Source: Bacteroidaceae bacterium
GTDB lineage: Bacteria; Bacteroidota; Bacteroidia; Bacteroidales; Barnesiellaceae_A
NCBI GenBank assembly: GCA_017531985.1
Contig: JAFXJY010000035.1
Coordinates: 48,484-112,483, forward strand
DNA length: 64,000 bases
Direction of reading: 5' to 3'
Shown here: positions 7,937-16,983 of the stretch, in pieces
Layout of the letters: every line of letters starts with the position of its first letter
Numbering within the stretch: the first letter of the stretch is position 1
Position numbers and translations under genes: made by a program
The notes under the pieces: generated by a model
Databases searched by the model: none
What the model saw: only the letters and a program-made list of their open reading frames with translations
Told to the model about the DNA's origin: nothing

Positions 7937-8120
7937 TGAAGCTGTCTTAAAAACTTAAATGACTTCTCTAAGAAGTAATAGATTATAACTATTATATCCT
8001 AAAAGGGTCGTATCTTACTCAATACAGAGCATGATACGACCCTTTCTTTTGTCTTTAAGGATTCTCAAAACTCAAATGGTTAGTTTATAATTCCAAAAAT
8101 TAAATTTCGAGACATCCTCA
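7937..8120. mobile_element. Possible MITE-like element with central hairpin
   Basis: TGAAGCTGTCTTAAAAACTT at 7937 and the reverse complement of 8098-8120 (TGAGGATGTCTCGAAATTTA) look like imperfect terminal inverted repeats around 184 bp of non-coding DNA, with the 44-nt hairpin 8002-8045 near the centre. TGTCT(C/T)AAAA ends are reminiscent of IS termini common in Bacteroidota. No target duplication was established and no transposase is present. Confidence 0.35.
8002..8050 (+). terminator. Repeated 44-nt hairpin terminator, copy 1
   Basis: AAAGGGTCGTATC (8002-8014) and GATACGACCCTTT (8033-8045) form a perfect 13-bp stem with an 18-nt loop, followed by CTTTTG. The same arms and a related loop recur at 36519-36562. 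Both copies lie 3' of plus-strand genes. Confidence 0.8.
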
Positions 8121-8162
8121 TTTTTTATATCAATGTTTCTTAAAAACGGCATCGTGTTCGCT

Positions 8163-9173
8163 TTACTTCGCCAAGAACTTGGCGAATGAGGGTGATTGTT
8201 CGGTGCGGAGGGTGTCGGTCTCGTCGATGTAGATGAGGTAGTAGGCTATTGTTGTGTCTTGCCGGGCGAGTTGTTCGGCTCGTTGGCGACCCATTACCAT
8301 GAGTGCTGTGGCATAGGCATCGGCTCGCATGGCGGTGGTGGTGATGACTGTGGCACTGAGTACGTCTTGTTGTGCCGGATAGCCGGTGGTGGGGTCGATG
8401 GTGTGACCGTATTTTCGTCCGTTGCGTTCGTGATAGTTACGGTAGTTGCCGCTGGTGGCGAGTCCGTATCGACCATTGAGTTGTGCTACGGCGTGTAGGT
8501 TGTGGTTATTTCCATCGGGGTCGTCCTCGGGGGTAACGATGCCTATGTGCCATGCTGTGCCTCGGGGATTGAGGCCGGAGGTTCGCACTTCACCGCCTAC
8601 TTCTATCATGTAGTCGTTGATGCCTGCATCATCGAGCAGTGCGGCTATGAGGTCGCAGGCACATCCGTCACCGAGTGCCGAGAAGTTGAGCAGTGTGCGA
8701 GGGTCTTGCTTGATGACGTGACCATCGGTGAGTGCTATTTTGTCGTAGCCTACAAAGGTGCGTAGGCTGTCGATGAGTTGTTGTGTGACGGTTGTGGTGT
8801 CGGCCGTAAAGCCAAATCCCCATGCATTGATGTAGGGGGCACAGGTTACGTCTAATGCTCCGTCGGTGGCTTGTGCCACGTCCATGGCGGTGCGGAATAC
8901 TTGGGTGAAGATGGTATCGACTTCTATGTCGTCGTTGCGGTTGATGTGTGCTATGATCGATGTGCTGTCGAAGGGGTTGATGGCGTGGTAGTAGTCGTGC
9001 ATCACTTGGCGTATCTCGTCATCTAAGGTCCGATGTGAACGATACTTGACGGAGTAGGGGGTGTGCAGTTCGTAGCACACCATTTCGCGATACTCCTCAC
9101 GCGGTGAGCAACTCCACAACAGCAGCACGATGGTGGCTGCAAGGAGAGTATGTAGCAGTTGTTTCATTTTCAT
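8163..9173 (-). CDS. apbE: FAD:protein FMN transferase (ApbE-family lipoprotein)
   Basis: 336 aa. A signal peptide ends in LLLWSC with a lipobox Cys near 22, so it is a lipoprotein facing the periplasm. The rest is an ApbE domain: GALDVTCAPYINAWGFG, the YDKIALTDGHVIK segment, LNFSALGDGCACDLIA, a YMIEVGGEVRTSGLNPRG core and HTIDPTTGYPAQQDVLSATV. ApbE transfers FMN from FAD to Thr of NqrB/NqrC or RnfG/RnfD, but no such partner is in the window. Its ATG overlaps the thrA stop (ATGA), so it is translationally coupled to thrA although the pathways are unrelated. Confidence 0.9.
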   Translation of the reverse strand: MKMKQLLHTLLAATIVLLLWSCSPREEYREMVCYELHTPYSVKYRSHRTLDDEIRQVMHDYYHAINPFDSTSIIAHINRNDDIEVDTIFTQVFRTAMDVAQATDGALDVTCAPYINAWGFGFTADTTTVTQQLIDSLRTFVGYDKIALTDGHVIKQDPRTLLNFSALGDGCACDLIAALLDDAGINDYMIEVGGEVRTSGLNPRGTAWHIGIVTPEDDPDGNNHNLHAVAQLNGRYGLATSGNYRNYHERNGRKYGHTIDPTTGYPAQQDVLSATVITTTAMRADAYATALMVMGRQRAEQLARQDTTIAYYLIYIDETDTLRTEQSPSFAKFLAK

Positions 9174-11602
9174 CGTATGTTGGCAATGCTTATGATGTCG
9201 GCAAAGACTCCGGCGGCGGTTACTCCGGCTCCTGCACCATATCCTTTGATTATCATAGGATATTCCTTGTAACGCTCGGTGGTGATGAGGATGACGTTGT
9301 TGCTGCCTTCGAGCTGGTAGAGGGGATGCTGACTATCTACTGCCATTATGCCCATGCTTGCTGTTCCGTCGTACAGACTTGCCACATATCGCAGGTGCAG
9401 ACCTTGGTCGGCACACTGTTTGCGACGAGTCTCGAAGTCGGCATCCATTGACTTTACGTTGTGCATAAACTGGTCGATGGTGCCGCTGAAATACTCGGCA
9501 GGGATGAAGTTGTCGATGGCTACATCCTCTTGTTCGATGGCATATCCTGCCTCACGAGCCAAGATGACCAACTTGCGAAGTACGTCCTTGCCACTGAGGT
9601 CGACGCGTGGATCGGGTTCGCTGAATCCTGCTTCGCGTGCCATTTCGATGGCTCGGCTCAAAGGAATATCGGCACTGATGGTGTTGAATATGTAGTTGAG
9701 TGTGCCGGAGAGAACAGCTTCGATACGCAATATACTGTCACCACTGTTGGTAAGGGCGTTGATGGTATTGATGATGGGAAGTCCGGCTCCAACGTTGGTC
9801 TCGAAGAGGAACTTAACATCGCGAGCATTGGCTGTCTCTTTGAGCATTACATAGTTGTTGTAGCTACTTGATGCGGCTATCTTGTTGGCTGCTACTACCG
9901 ATATGTTGTGCGATAATAGGTCGTAATATTGGGCAGCTACATCGCTGCTGTCGGTACAGTCGACAAAGACTGAGTTGAACATGTTCATACGGAAGATTTC
10001 TTCCTTGAAGAACGATGGTGATGATACGATATCCGAGGCTTCGAGTTGTTCGCGATAGGTCGATAGGTCGATTCCGTCGCGGTTGAAGATGCACTTGCGT
10101 GAATTGGCAATACCGACAACTCGCAGACACAAGGCTTTGTTGTGCAGTAAGTTATCCTGTTGCTTGGCTATCTGCTTCAAGAGGTCTCCACCCACATTGC
10201 CCACGCCCACTACAAAGACATTGAGAACTTGTGAGCTGGACAAGAAGAATGAGTCGTGAATGGCATTGAGAGCCTTGCGAAGGTCGCATGACTTGATTAC
10301 TATCGATATATTCATCTTCTGAGCACCTTGTGCACAAGCGATGGTGTTGATGCCGCTACGACCCAATGTGCCGAACAATTTGCCTGCTATACCGGGGGCT
10401 TGTTTCATGTTCTCGCCCACGATGGCAATGGTGGCAAGTTCGCGTTCGGCACGAGCAGGACTCATCTCGCCTTGTTCTATCTCGATGGCAAATTCTTTGT
10501 TTAGCACCCGCACAGCCAGGTCGGCATCGGCATTGCGAACGGCAAACGAGGTGCTGTTCTCCGATGATGCTTGCGATACCATGAATACACTCACCCCCGA
10601 TTGTGCCAGTGAGTTGAAGATGCGTGAATTGACACCTACTACACCTACCATACCCAATCCCGTAACAGTTATGAGGCAGGTGTCGTTGATGGATGATATA
10701 CCTTTGATGGTCTTGCTGTTGGGGTTATTCTCATTGCATATGAGCGTTCCCGGAGCAGTGGGGTTGAACGTATTCTTGATAACAATGGGTATGTTCTTGT
10801 GGTAGACCGGGTAGATGGTGGGAGGGTATATCACTTTTGCACCGAAGTTGCACAACTCCATAGCCTCGGTAAAAGAGAGCTGGTCAATAACGTAGGCCGA
10901 ACTGATAACACGCGGGTCGGCTGTCATAAAACCATCGACATCAGTCCATATTTCCAGTCGATTGGCATCTAAGGCGGCAGCCAATATGGCTGCTGTATAG
11001 TCCGAACCACCACGTCCCAGATTGGTCGTGTCGTTGTTGTCACGGTCGGCCGAGATAAAGCCCGGTACGAGTGTTCGCTGTGGAAGTTGGGCAAAAGCCT
11101 CGGTTATGAGACGATTGGTCAACTCAAAGTCTACGATATGTTTGTTGAACTGTTGTTCGGTCTTGATAAATGAGCGAGAGTCGAGGAGTGTAATACCCTC
11201 AATAACGCGACTCAGTATGGTCGACGACAGGCGTTCGCCGTAACTTACAATAGCATCGAGTGTCTTAGACGATAACTCTTTGATGAGAAATACACCACGA
11301 TATATGTTGTTGAGTTCATCAAGCAGTTCGTCGACCTTACTCTCTATCTCATTGCGATATTGAATGGGAACTACACCGGCTATCACATCGGCATGACGAG
11401 TGCGAATGACTTGCATATTATTGGCATAGGCTTCATCGCCCTTAGCAGCCATCTCGGCGGTGGCTATGAGTTTGTCGGTTATACCACCCAGAGCCGATAC
11501 AACAACGATAACATTCTCATCGCATTGTTCGACAATCATTTTCACATTCTTGATACTATCGACTGTTCCTACCGATGTTCCACCAAATTTTAATACTTTC
11601 AT
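9170..11602 (-). CDS. thrA: Bifunctional aspartokinase / homoserine dehydrogenase
   Basis: 810 aa, the usual length of fused ThrA. Residues 1-295 are aspartokinase (KFGGTSVG at 5-12; GRGGSDYTAAIL). Two ACT modules follow (about 310-375 with TVTGLGMVGVVGV, 390-460 with IVGENMKQAPG), the expected sites of threonine feedback. Homoserine dehydrogenase fills ~465-810 (VFVVGVGNVGGDLL for NAD(P); AANKIAASS; LSGTLNYIF; GFSEPDPRVDLSGKD). It makes the first and third steps from aspartate to threonine/methionine; asd for the second lies at 25921-26931. The promoter box is at 11688-11695, and a structured ~90-nt leader precedes the ATG. Confidence 0.95.
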   Translation of the reverse strand: MKVLKFGGTSVGTVDSIKNVKMIVEQCDENVIVVVSALGGITDKLIATAEMAAKGDEAYANNMQVIRTRHADVIAGVVPIQYRNEIESKVDELLDELNNIYRGVFLIKELSSKTLDAIVSYGERLSSTILSRVIEGITLLDSRSFIKTEQQFNKHIVDFELTNRLITEAFAQLPQRTLVPGFISADRDNNDTTNLGRGGSDYTAAILAAALDANRLEIWTDVDGFMTADPRVISSAYVIDQLSFTEAMELCNFGAKVIYPPTIYPVYHKNIPIVIKNTFNPTAPGTLICNENNPNSKTIKGISSINDTCLITVTGLGMVGVVGVNSRIFNSLAQSGVSVFMVSQASSENSTSFAVRNADADLAVRVLNKEFAIEIEQGEMSPARAERELATIAIVGENMKQAPGIAGKLFGTLGRSGINTIACAQGAQKMNISIVIKSCDLRKALNAIHDSFFLSSSQVLNVFVVGVGNVGGDLLKQIAKQQDNLLHNKALCLRVVGIANSRKCIFNRDGIDLSTYREQLEASDIVSSPSFFKEEIFRMNMFNSVFVDCTDSSDVAAQYYDLLSHNISVVAANKIAASSSYNNYVMLKETANARDVKFLFETNVGAGLPIINTINALTNSGDSILRIEAVLSGTLNYIFNTISADIPLSRAIEMAREAGFSEPDPRVDLSGKDVLRKLVILAREAGYAIEQEDVAIDNFIPAEYFSGTIDQFMHNVKSMDADFETRRKQCADQGLHLRYVASLYDGTASMGIMAVDSQHPLYQLEGSNNVILITTERYKEYPMIIKGYGAGAGVTAAGVFADIISIANIR

Positions 11603-11639
11603 TTTATGACAGTTACTATGTTATAAAATCTTTTTTACC

Positions 11640-11678
11640 ACACTGCTTTGACAGTGTACTCGCATACGCACGCGAGTA
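11640..11678 (-). promoter_or_regulatory. Structured thrA leader (two tandem hairpins)
   Basis: On the minus strand TACTCGC/GCGAGTA (11678-11672 with 11663-11657, 7 bp) is followed by CACTG/CAGTG arms (about 11657-11640). The DNA after the second stem is A-rich rather than T-rich, so it is not a classic attenuator; no Thr/Ile-rich leader peptide was found. It may influence message stability or translation. Confidence 0.4.
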
Positions 11679-11687
11679 AGCAGGGTG

Positions 11688-11695
11688 CAAAGATA
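11688..11695 (-). promoter_or_regulatory. -7 promoter box for thrA-apbE
   Basis: TATCTTTG on the minus strand (11695-11688) matches TAnnTTTG; a TTG at 11714-11712 is spaced 16 bp, shorter than usual. The terminator of the upstream gene overlaps it. Confidence 0.55.
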
Positions 11696-11696
11696 A

Positions 11697-11742
11697 GAAA
11701 AAATGTGAGAACAATGCCCCATTGAAGAGGTTATTCTCACAT
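11697..11742 (-). terminator. Intrinsic terminator of the outer-membrane beta-barrel gene
   Basis: ATGTGAGAA/TTCTCACAT arms (11742-11734 and 11711-11703) are followed on the minus strand by TTTTTTCTT. It sits 53 nt past the stop at 11795. Confidence 0.8.
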
Positions 11743-11794
11743 AATGACTTTTGTCTATAAGAAATAATAAAGACTTTCGGTTTCGCTATGTCGC

Positions 11795-14566
11795 TTATCG
11801 GCCATGTGGGTGTCCGAATCCGCCATAATGATTACGCATCTGGGGCTTTTCGCCACCAAAGGTGTTAAATCGATAACTGAACGAAATCATGCAATAGCGA
11901 CCGAGTGTGTTGTATTCTACGTCTTCCAGGTAGTTACCCGTTACAGAGCGTTGTATGTTGTTGGCTTGGTTGAGAAGGTCTACACCTTTGAGCATGATGG
12001 TTGCATTCTTGCCGGTGAGGAACGAATAAGATAATTGGGCATTGAGCATCCACACTTCTTGGTTGTAGCCATCGGTGTATCCTTGGTTGCCGGTGTAGCT
12101 GATGTCACTACCCAATGAGAGCCCGAAGGGTAAGTTTACCGTAAAGCGATATGTTCCACCGTAGCTGTGTATGGTGCGGTTGTTGCCGGTCTGTACGCTG
12201 TTGCGAACATATTGCAAGTTGTAACGACCGCGTAACTCTGTGTCGAAATAGGTACTGCGGAAGGCCAATGAGAGGCTTTCTCCGGCACTTAATTGGTTGG
12301 CACGGTTCAACTCTCCATTGTTCTTACCGGCACTGCTGCTAAATCCCAGTCGCGTGAAGTTGTTCAATTGCCAACGTTTGTCGCGGAAGGGTAGAGTTAT
12401 CATAAACATTCCGTTTACGTCCCACACACCATCAATGTTTTCGTAAGTGGTGGTGCGACCGCCTGTCTCCGAGTCGTATTGTGTAGTGGAGATGATGCTG
12501 TTCATCGTGTAGTTGGCACGCAAGTGAGCCATGATGGAGCGTTGACTCTCGGCGTGGTAATCGCTGAAACGCATACGCAGACGGTGTGTAAATGATGGTG
12601 CAAGATCGGGGTTACCCACGATGATGTTAAGAGGGTTGGAGATGTCGGGTACGGGTTGCAACTGAGCAATGGTGGGTTGACTGGTGCGTCCGTTGTAGAA
12701 AACTCGCAATGAACGTTGCTTGTCGGCTTTGTACGTAAACCACAAGAATGGTGCCCAGTTATATACGGTGTATGTGTCGATGTTGTTCTGAGGCTTCAAG
12801 AGATCCTGCGAAGATGTGGTAGTGGGTTCAAACGACACACCGACATTATAATTGAAGAAACGATTGACATGGCGGAAGCCTATCTGGGCACTGTTGGTGA
12901 TGTTGACATTGCGGAAACTGTTGCTATAAGCCGTATCGGGTGTTTCGGGATAGATGCCGTACTCGTCGGCTGTATAGGTGTACTTGTCGGCATTACGGAA
13001 GTTTCCTTGGCTTCGCAGTGCAAAAGTCAAGAACATACCTTTCTGAGGGTTGCCGATAGGTTCGGTGTAAGTGATTCGTGCGTTGTATCCGTTGCTCCAC
13101 GAGTGGTCATCGCTCTCTTGCATGAGGTCGGTGCTATCTTTAAGTAGGTAATACCACGTTCTGTCAATGCTGTTGCCTGTCTCGTTGGTATTACTGAAAT
13201 TGTATCGACCGTGTACGCTGATCGAACGACCGGGCTTCGATGTGAGTTGGCGGTTGTATATCAGTTCGCCCGATGTTTCGAGGCTGATACCATGACTATT
13301 GTTGAGGTTGTAGTTGCGGTTGACTTGTGTGCGTGAAGCATCACCGGCAAATGCATTCGATTCTTCGAGCTTGCGTGAGTCGTTGATGTTGAGCGATATG
13401 CGTGGACGGAACTCAAATGTATTCAATGAATCGGGATTCCACTGTATGCGGAAACGTCCATTAATCTGTTGTCCTATATCGTTGGCTGTCGACATACCAT
13501 CGCTGTACGACGTACTATCAGTGAAGAAGTCTTGTCGTTCGCTACGCTTGCGAGTGTCGCGGTCATTATAGGAATACATTACGTCGCCACCTATACGGAA
13601 TATCTCTTGATTTCCTACGTTGAAGTTAACACCCAAACTGTGCGATGTGGCAATACCATTATTGCCTCCCCAACGGCGGAAGCGACCTTGTCCTTGGTCG
13701 GTAAATCCCATGCTGTTGACATTGTTGGAGTTGGCAATGAGGGTAAATTGGTCATCATCCTTGATATAATTGACCATGGCACCTCCTTGATAGCGATGAG
13801 GATTGATCTGGCTGTAACCATATCCACCTTGTATTTCACCGAACCAACCTTGCTTCATGCCCGGCTTGATGGTGAGGTTGATTACCGTTTCTTCTTCACC
13901 GTCATCAACGCCGGTGATGCGTGCCAAGTCACTTTTACGGTCAACGACTTGCAATTTCTGAACCATTTCGACCGGAATGTTTTTCGATGCCACCTTGGGG
14001 TCGTCTGAGAAAAATTCTTTTCCGTCGAGTAATATCTTGGTAACCTCTTTTCCGTTAGCTGTAATTTTACCGGTCTCGTCGACCTCAACACCCGGCAGAC
14101 GTTTGAGCAGATCTTCGACAACGGCACTGGGCTGGGTCTTGTATGAATCGGCATTAAACTCGACGGTATCTTCCTTGACAACTACCTCGGGTGCTTTGCC
14201 CACAACGGTTGCTTCCGATAGGAGTATATCGCCGGTACTCATTTGTATCTCGCCCATGTTGTATCGTGACTTGCCTCGCTCGGTGCGTATGTTGACATAC
14301 TGAGTCTTGTAGCCGAGGTATGAAAATTGTGCAATATAACTGCCATGAGCTACCGGTTTGAGCGAGAATTTTCCCTCGTTATCACCCGATGTTCCTTCTA
14401 CAAAGGTGCTATCCTTGGCTGTCAAGAGTCTTACACTTACTCGTGGAAGAACTTCGCCATCAAGAGCATCTTTTACTATGCCTCTTATTGTAACATATTG
14501 TGCATTAGATAATTGCGATGGTGCAAAAAATACTATTATAAGTATGGTATATATAATTTTTTTCAT
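11795..14566 (-). CDS. Outer-membrane beta-barrel protein (TonB-receptor-like, OMP_b-brl_3 type)
   Basis: 923 aa. Signal peptide ~1-22 ending in SNA before Q. Residues ~24-110 are a carboxypeptidase-regulatory-like domain (TIRGIVKDALDGEVLPRVSV). Residues ~120-240 form a plug-like domain with VVEDLLKRLPGVEVDETGKI and a TKILLDGKEFFSDDP motif. The rest is a large beta-barrel rich in aromatic/Asn/Arg strands, ending in a His/Gly-rich tail. This layout is that of the outer membrane beta-barrel family related to TonB-dependent receptors; substrate unknown. There is no SusD partner, so polysaccharide uptake of the SusCD type is unlikely. A 35-codon ORF ends 19 bp upstream of its start. Confidence 0.85.
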   Translation of the reverse strand: MKKIIYTILIIVFFAPSQLSNAQYVTIRGIVKDALDGEVLPRVSVRLLTAKDSTFVEGTSGDNEGKFSLKPVAHGSYIAQFSYLGYKTQYVNIRTERGKSRYNMGEIQMSTGDILLSEATVVGKAPEVVVKEDTVEFNADSYKTQPSAVVEDLLKRLPGVEVDETGKITANGKEVTKILLDGKEFFSDDPKVASKNIPVEMVQKLQVVDRKSDLARITGVDDGEEETVINLTIKPGMKQGWFGEIQGGYGYSQINPHRYQGGAMVNYIKDDDQFTLIANSNNVNSMGFTDQGQGRFRRWGGNNGIATSHSLGVNFNVGNQEIFRIGGDVMYSYNDRDTRKRSERQDFFTDSTSYSDGMSTANDIGQQINGRFRIQWNPDSLNTFEFRPRISLNINDSRKLEESNAFAGDASRTQVNRNYNLNNSHGISLETSGELIYNRQLTSKPGRSISVHGRYNFSNTNETGNSIDRTWYYLLKDSTDLMQESDDHSWSNGYNARITYTEPIGNPQKGMFLTFALRSQGNFRNADKYTYTADEYGIYPETPDTAYSNSFRNVNITNSAQIGFRHVNRFFNYNVGVSFEPTTTSSQDLLKPQNNIDTYTVYNWAPFLWFTYKADKQRSLRVFYNGRTSQPTIAQLQPVPDISNPLNIIVGNPDLAPSFTHRLRMRFSDYHAESQRSIMAHLRANYTMNSIISTTQYDSETGGRTTTYENIDGVWDVNGMFMITLPFRDKRWQLNNFTRLGFSSSAGKNNGELNRANQLSAGESLSLAFRSTYFDTELRGRYNLQYVRNSVQTGNNRTIHSYGGTYRFTVNLPFGLSLGSDISYTGNQGYTDGYNQEVWMLNAQLSYSFLTGKNATIMLKGVDLLNQANNIQRSVTGNYLEDVEYNTLGRYCMISFSYRFNTFGGEKPQMRNHYGGFGHPHGR

Positions 14567-14585
14567 AATTTTTGAATTTCTGTTT

Positions 14586-14693
14586 CTAAACCTTACCTAA
14601 GACTGAGAACGAGTGGGAAAGTTTAATTAGGATGTGAAAAAAATATTGTTCAATCCTAAAAGTGTTGTCAGTCACATTATCTTTATCATCCAT
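14586..14693 (-). CDS. Possible 35-residue small ORF upstream of the beta-barrel gene
   Basis: ATG at 14693 opens a 35-codon frame that stops at 14586, 19 bp before the beta-barrel start, with AATAAAAGT just upstream. The N-terminus is acidic (MDDKDNVTDN) and the middle hydrophobic/aromatic (QYFFHILIKL). It matches no family I know. It could be a leader peptide or a short gene of the same transcript. A promoter-like TCACTTTG (one mismatch) lies further upstream, around 14774-14781. Confidence 0.3.
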   Translation of the reverse strand: MDDKDNVTDNTFRIEQYFFHILIKLSHSFSVLGKV

Positions 14694-14936
14694 ACTTTTA
14701 TTAAGGTAGATTCTATCAATTAGGTCGAGTCGAAAGGGTTGATTGGTCTATTTTTTATCTCTTCTGATGGTGCAAAGTGAGCGTTGTAACCGCGAAAAAT
14801 GAGAATGATATATCTATTACACCCCAAGCAATCGAAATAGAGGTTTTTGACAATCAATTTCACATTTACTCATTTATAGAGCGTACCTTAACTAATTTTG
14901 CATACAAATTATTACCGATATACCACACAAATATTA

Positions 14937-14944
14937 TATCTTTG
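14937..14944 (+). promoter_or_regulatory. -7 promoter box for ABC exporter gene
   Basis: TATCTTTG at 14937-14944 is an exact TAnnTTTG match 19 bp before the ATG at 14964. It lies inside the longer open frame that begins at 14898, so the ATG at 14964 is the likely start. Confidence 0.6.
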
Positions 14945-14963
14945 TACTTCAAAATGTGCATTT

Positions 14964-16793
14964 ATGAAAGATTTTCTAACCATACTGCGACGGTTTGTTC
15001 CGCCCTATAAGTATTATCTTATACTCAACATCTTCTTTAACATCTTGGCATCCTTTCTCACACTTTTCTCGTTTGCCTTGATAATGCCCATTCTTGAAAT
15101 GTTATTCAAGACGGGAAATGTGACTACCTATACCTTCATGGAATGGGGGTCGGGCAATCTGAAAGACGTAGCCATCAATAATTTCTATTACTTGACAGCA
15201 CAGATTATCGAGCAATACGGAGCATCTACCACGATTCTTATATTAGGATTATTTCTAACTGTTATGACAGGATTAAAGACGGGTAGTAGCTATCTGAGTT
15301 CGTTTTTTCTAATTCCTCTGCGAGCCGGAGTGGTGCGTGATATCAGAGCTTATGTGTATGACAAAGTATTATCGTTGCCGGTGGGATTTTTCACAACCGA
15401 GCGTAAGGGTGATGTCATGGCACGAATGTCGGGTGATACGGCCGAGATTGAAAACTCCATCATGGCTTCGCTCGAAATGTTGTTTAAGGATCCCATCATG
15501 ATACTTGTGTGCTTGTGCATGATGTGTGTGGTAAGTTGGCAACTGACGTTGTTCGTACTGATATTGCTACCCCTTGCCGGTCTGCTTATGGGGCGTGTAG
15601 GTAGGGCACTGAAACAGAACTCTCTCGAAGTACAACAGTGTTGGGGTCAGATAATGTCGTCGATAGAGGAGACATTGGGCGGAATACGCATTATCAAGGC
15701 CTTCAATGCCGAGGAGAAGTCGTCACAACGATTCAGTAGTATTAATAATCGATATTTCCGTCTGAGCAATCGGATGAATCGTCGGCAGGTGTTGGCACAC
15801 CCCATGAGTGAGTTTCTCGGCACTGCTACAATAGCGATAGTATTGTGGTTTGGCGGAAGCCTCATTCTCTCGGGCAACAGCACTATCGATGCAGCACAAT
15901 TTATCTATTTCCTTGTAGTTTTTTACAGTATCATCAACCCTGTGAAAGACCTATCAAAAGGTATGTATGCCGTACAGCGAGGATTGGCAGCCATGGAGCG
16001 TGTCGACAAGATACTCTCTACTCCCAATCCCATCAAAGACCCTGACTCGCCCGTTCGGCTCACCGAGATGAAAGAGGGTATCGAATATCGCAACGTGTCG
16101 TTTAAGTATAGCAATGAGTATGTAGTCAAGCATGTATCACTCAATATTCGACGAGGTCAGACTGTTGCTCTCGTTGGGCAGTCGGGTTCGGGTAAGACGA
16201 CCATGGCCGACTTGTTGCCAAGATTTTACGATGTAAATGATGGTGGTATATATATAGATGGCGTAAATATCAAGGACTTTAAAGTTCGTGACTTGCGTGA
16301 GTTGATGGGAAATGTCAATCAAGAGGCTATCCTTTTTAATGACTCATTCTATAACAACATAACATTTGGTGTTGCCAATGCCACACGCGAGCAGGTAATT
16401 GCTGCGGCACGCATTGCCAATGCCCATGATTTTATCATGGAGACCGAGGATGGTTATGATACAAACATAGGAGATCGCGGATGTCGTCTCTCGGGTGGAC
16501 AAAGACAACGCATCAGTATAGCACGAGCCATATTGAAAAATCCGCCCATCCTCATCCTCGATGAGGCCACATCGGCACTCGATACCGAGTCGGAGCGTCT
16601 TGTGCAAGAGGCTCTTGAAAAACTTATGCACAACCGCACCACGTTAGTGGTTGCTCACCGTCTCTCTACCATCAAAGATGCCGACTTGATATGTGTGATG
16701 CGAGATGGAGAGATTGTAGAGAGAGGAAAACATGATGAACTGATAGCACTCGATGGATACTATAAGCATCTTGTCGATATGCAGAAGTTCTGA
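14964..16793 (+). CDS. ABC exporter, fused permease-ATPase (MsbA-like)
   Basis: 609 aa from the ATG at 14964. The N-terminal half is a six-helix type I exporter membrane domain (first helix ~18-45; a long cytoplasmic coupling segment near GFFTTERKGDVMARMSGDT). The ATPase has Walker A LVGQSGSGKTTM, Q-loop NVNQEAILFND, signature LSGGQRQRISIARAI, Walker B ILILDEATSALD and H-loop VVAHRLSTI. Half-transporters of this type flip lipid A, other lipids, peptides or drugs; the cargo cannot be told, and lipid A export is a reasonable guess for a Gram-negative. Followed by a terminator at 16897-16937. Confidence 0.88.
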   Translation: MKDFLTILRRFVPPYKYYLILNIFFNILASFLTLFSFALIMPILEMLFKTGNVTTYTFMEWGSGNLKDVAINNFYYLTAQIIEQYGASTTILILGLFLTVMTGLKTGSSYLSSFFLIPLRAGVVRDIRAYVYDKVLSLPVGFFTTERKGDVMARMSGDTAEIENSIMASLEMLFKDPIMILVCLCMMCVVSWQLTLFVLILLPLAGLLMGRVGRALKQNSLEVQQCWGQIMSSIEETLGGIRIIKAFNAEEKSSQRFSSINNRYFRLSNRMNRRQVLAHPMSEFLGTATIAIVLWFGGSLILSGNSTIDAAQFIYFLVVFYSIINPVKDLSKGMYAVQRGLAAMERVDKILSTPNPIKDPDSPVRLTEMKEGIEYRNVSFKYSNEYVVKHVSLNIRRGQTVALVGQSGSGKTTMADLLPRFYDVNDGGIYIDGVNIKDFKVRDLRELMGNVNQEAILFNDSFYNNITFGVANATREQVIAAARIANAHDFIMETEDGYDTNIGDRGCRLSGGQRQRISIARAILKNPPILILDEATSALDTESERLVQEALEKLMHNRTTLVVAHRLSTIKDADLICVMRDGEIVERGKHDELIALDGYYKHLVDMQKF

Positions 16794-16896
16794 ACCGTAA
16801 TCCCGGTTGCAGACACAAAACATACATTTTTTATATCATTGCCGAACTTTTTATTTTTGCAGTGGTTATAGTAATGTGTGTTATGTGTGTGTGATG

Positions 16897-16937
16897 ACGG
16901 GAGACAACGCTCATTGAGCTGCGTTCTCCCGTTTTTA
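16897..16937 (+). terminator. Intrinsic terminator between ABC exporter and mntP
   Basis: ACGGGAGA (16897-16904) pairs with TCTCCCGT (16925-16932), with an inner AACGC/GCGTT stem, followed by TTTTT. A -7-like TATTTTTG (16852-16859) lies upstream of it, so it could also sit in the mntP leader. Confidence 0.8.
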
Positions 16938-16983
16938 TGTTTACACTTTATGTACGATTTATTGTAATAAGTAGGCACACATT

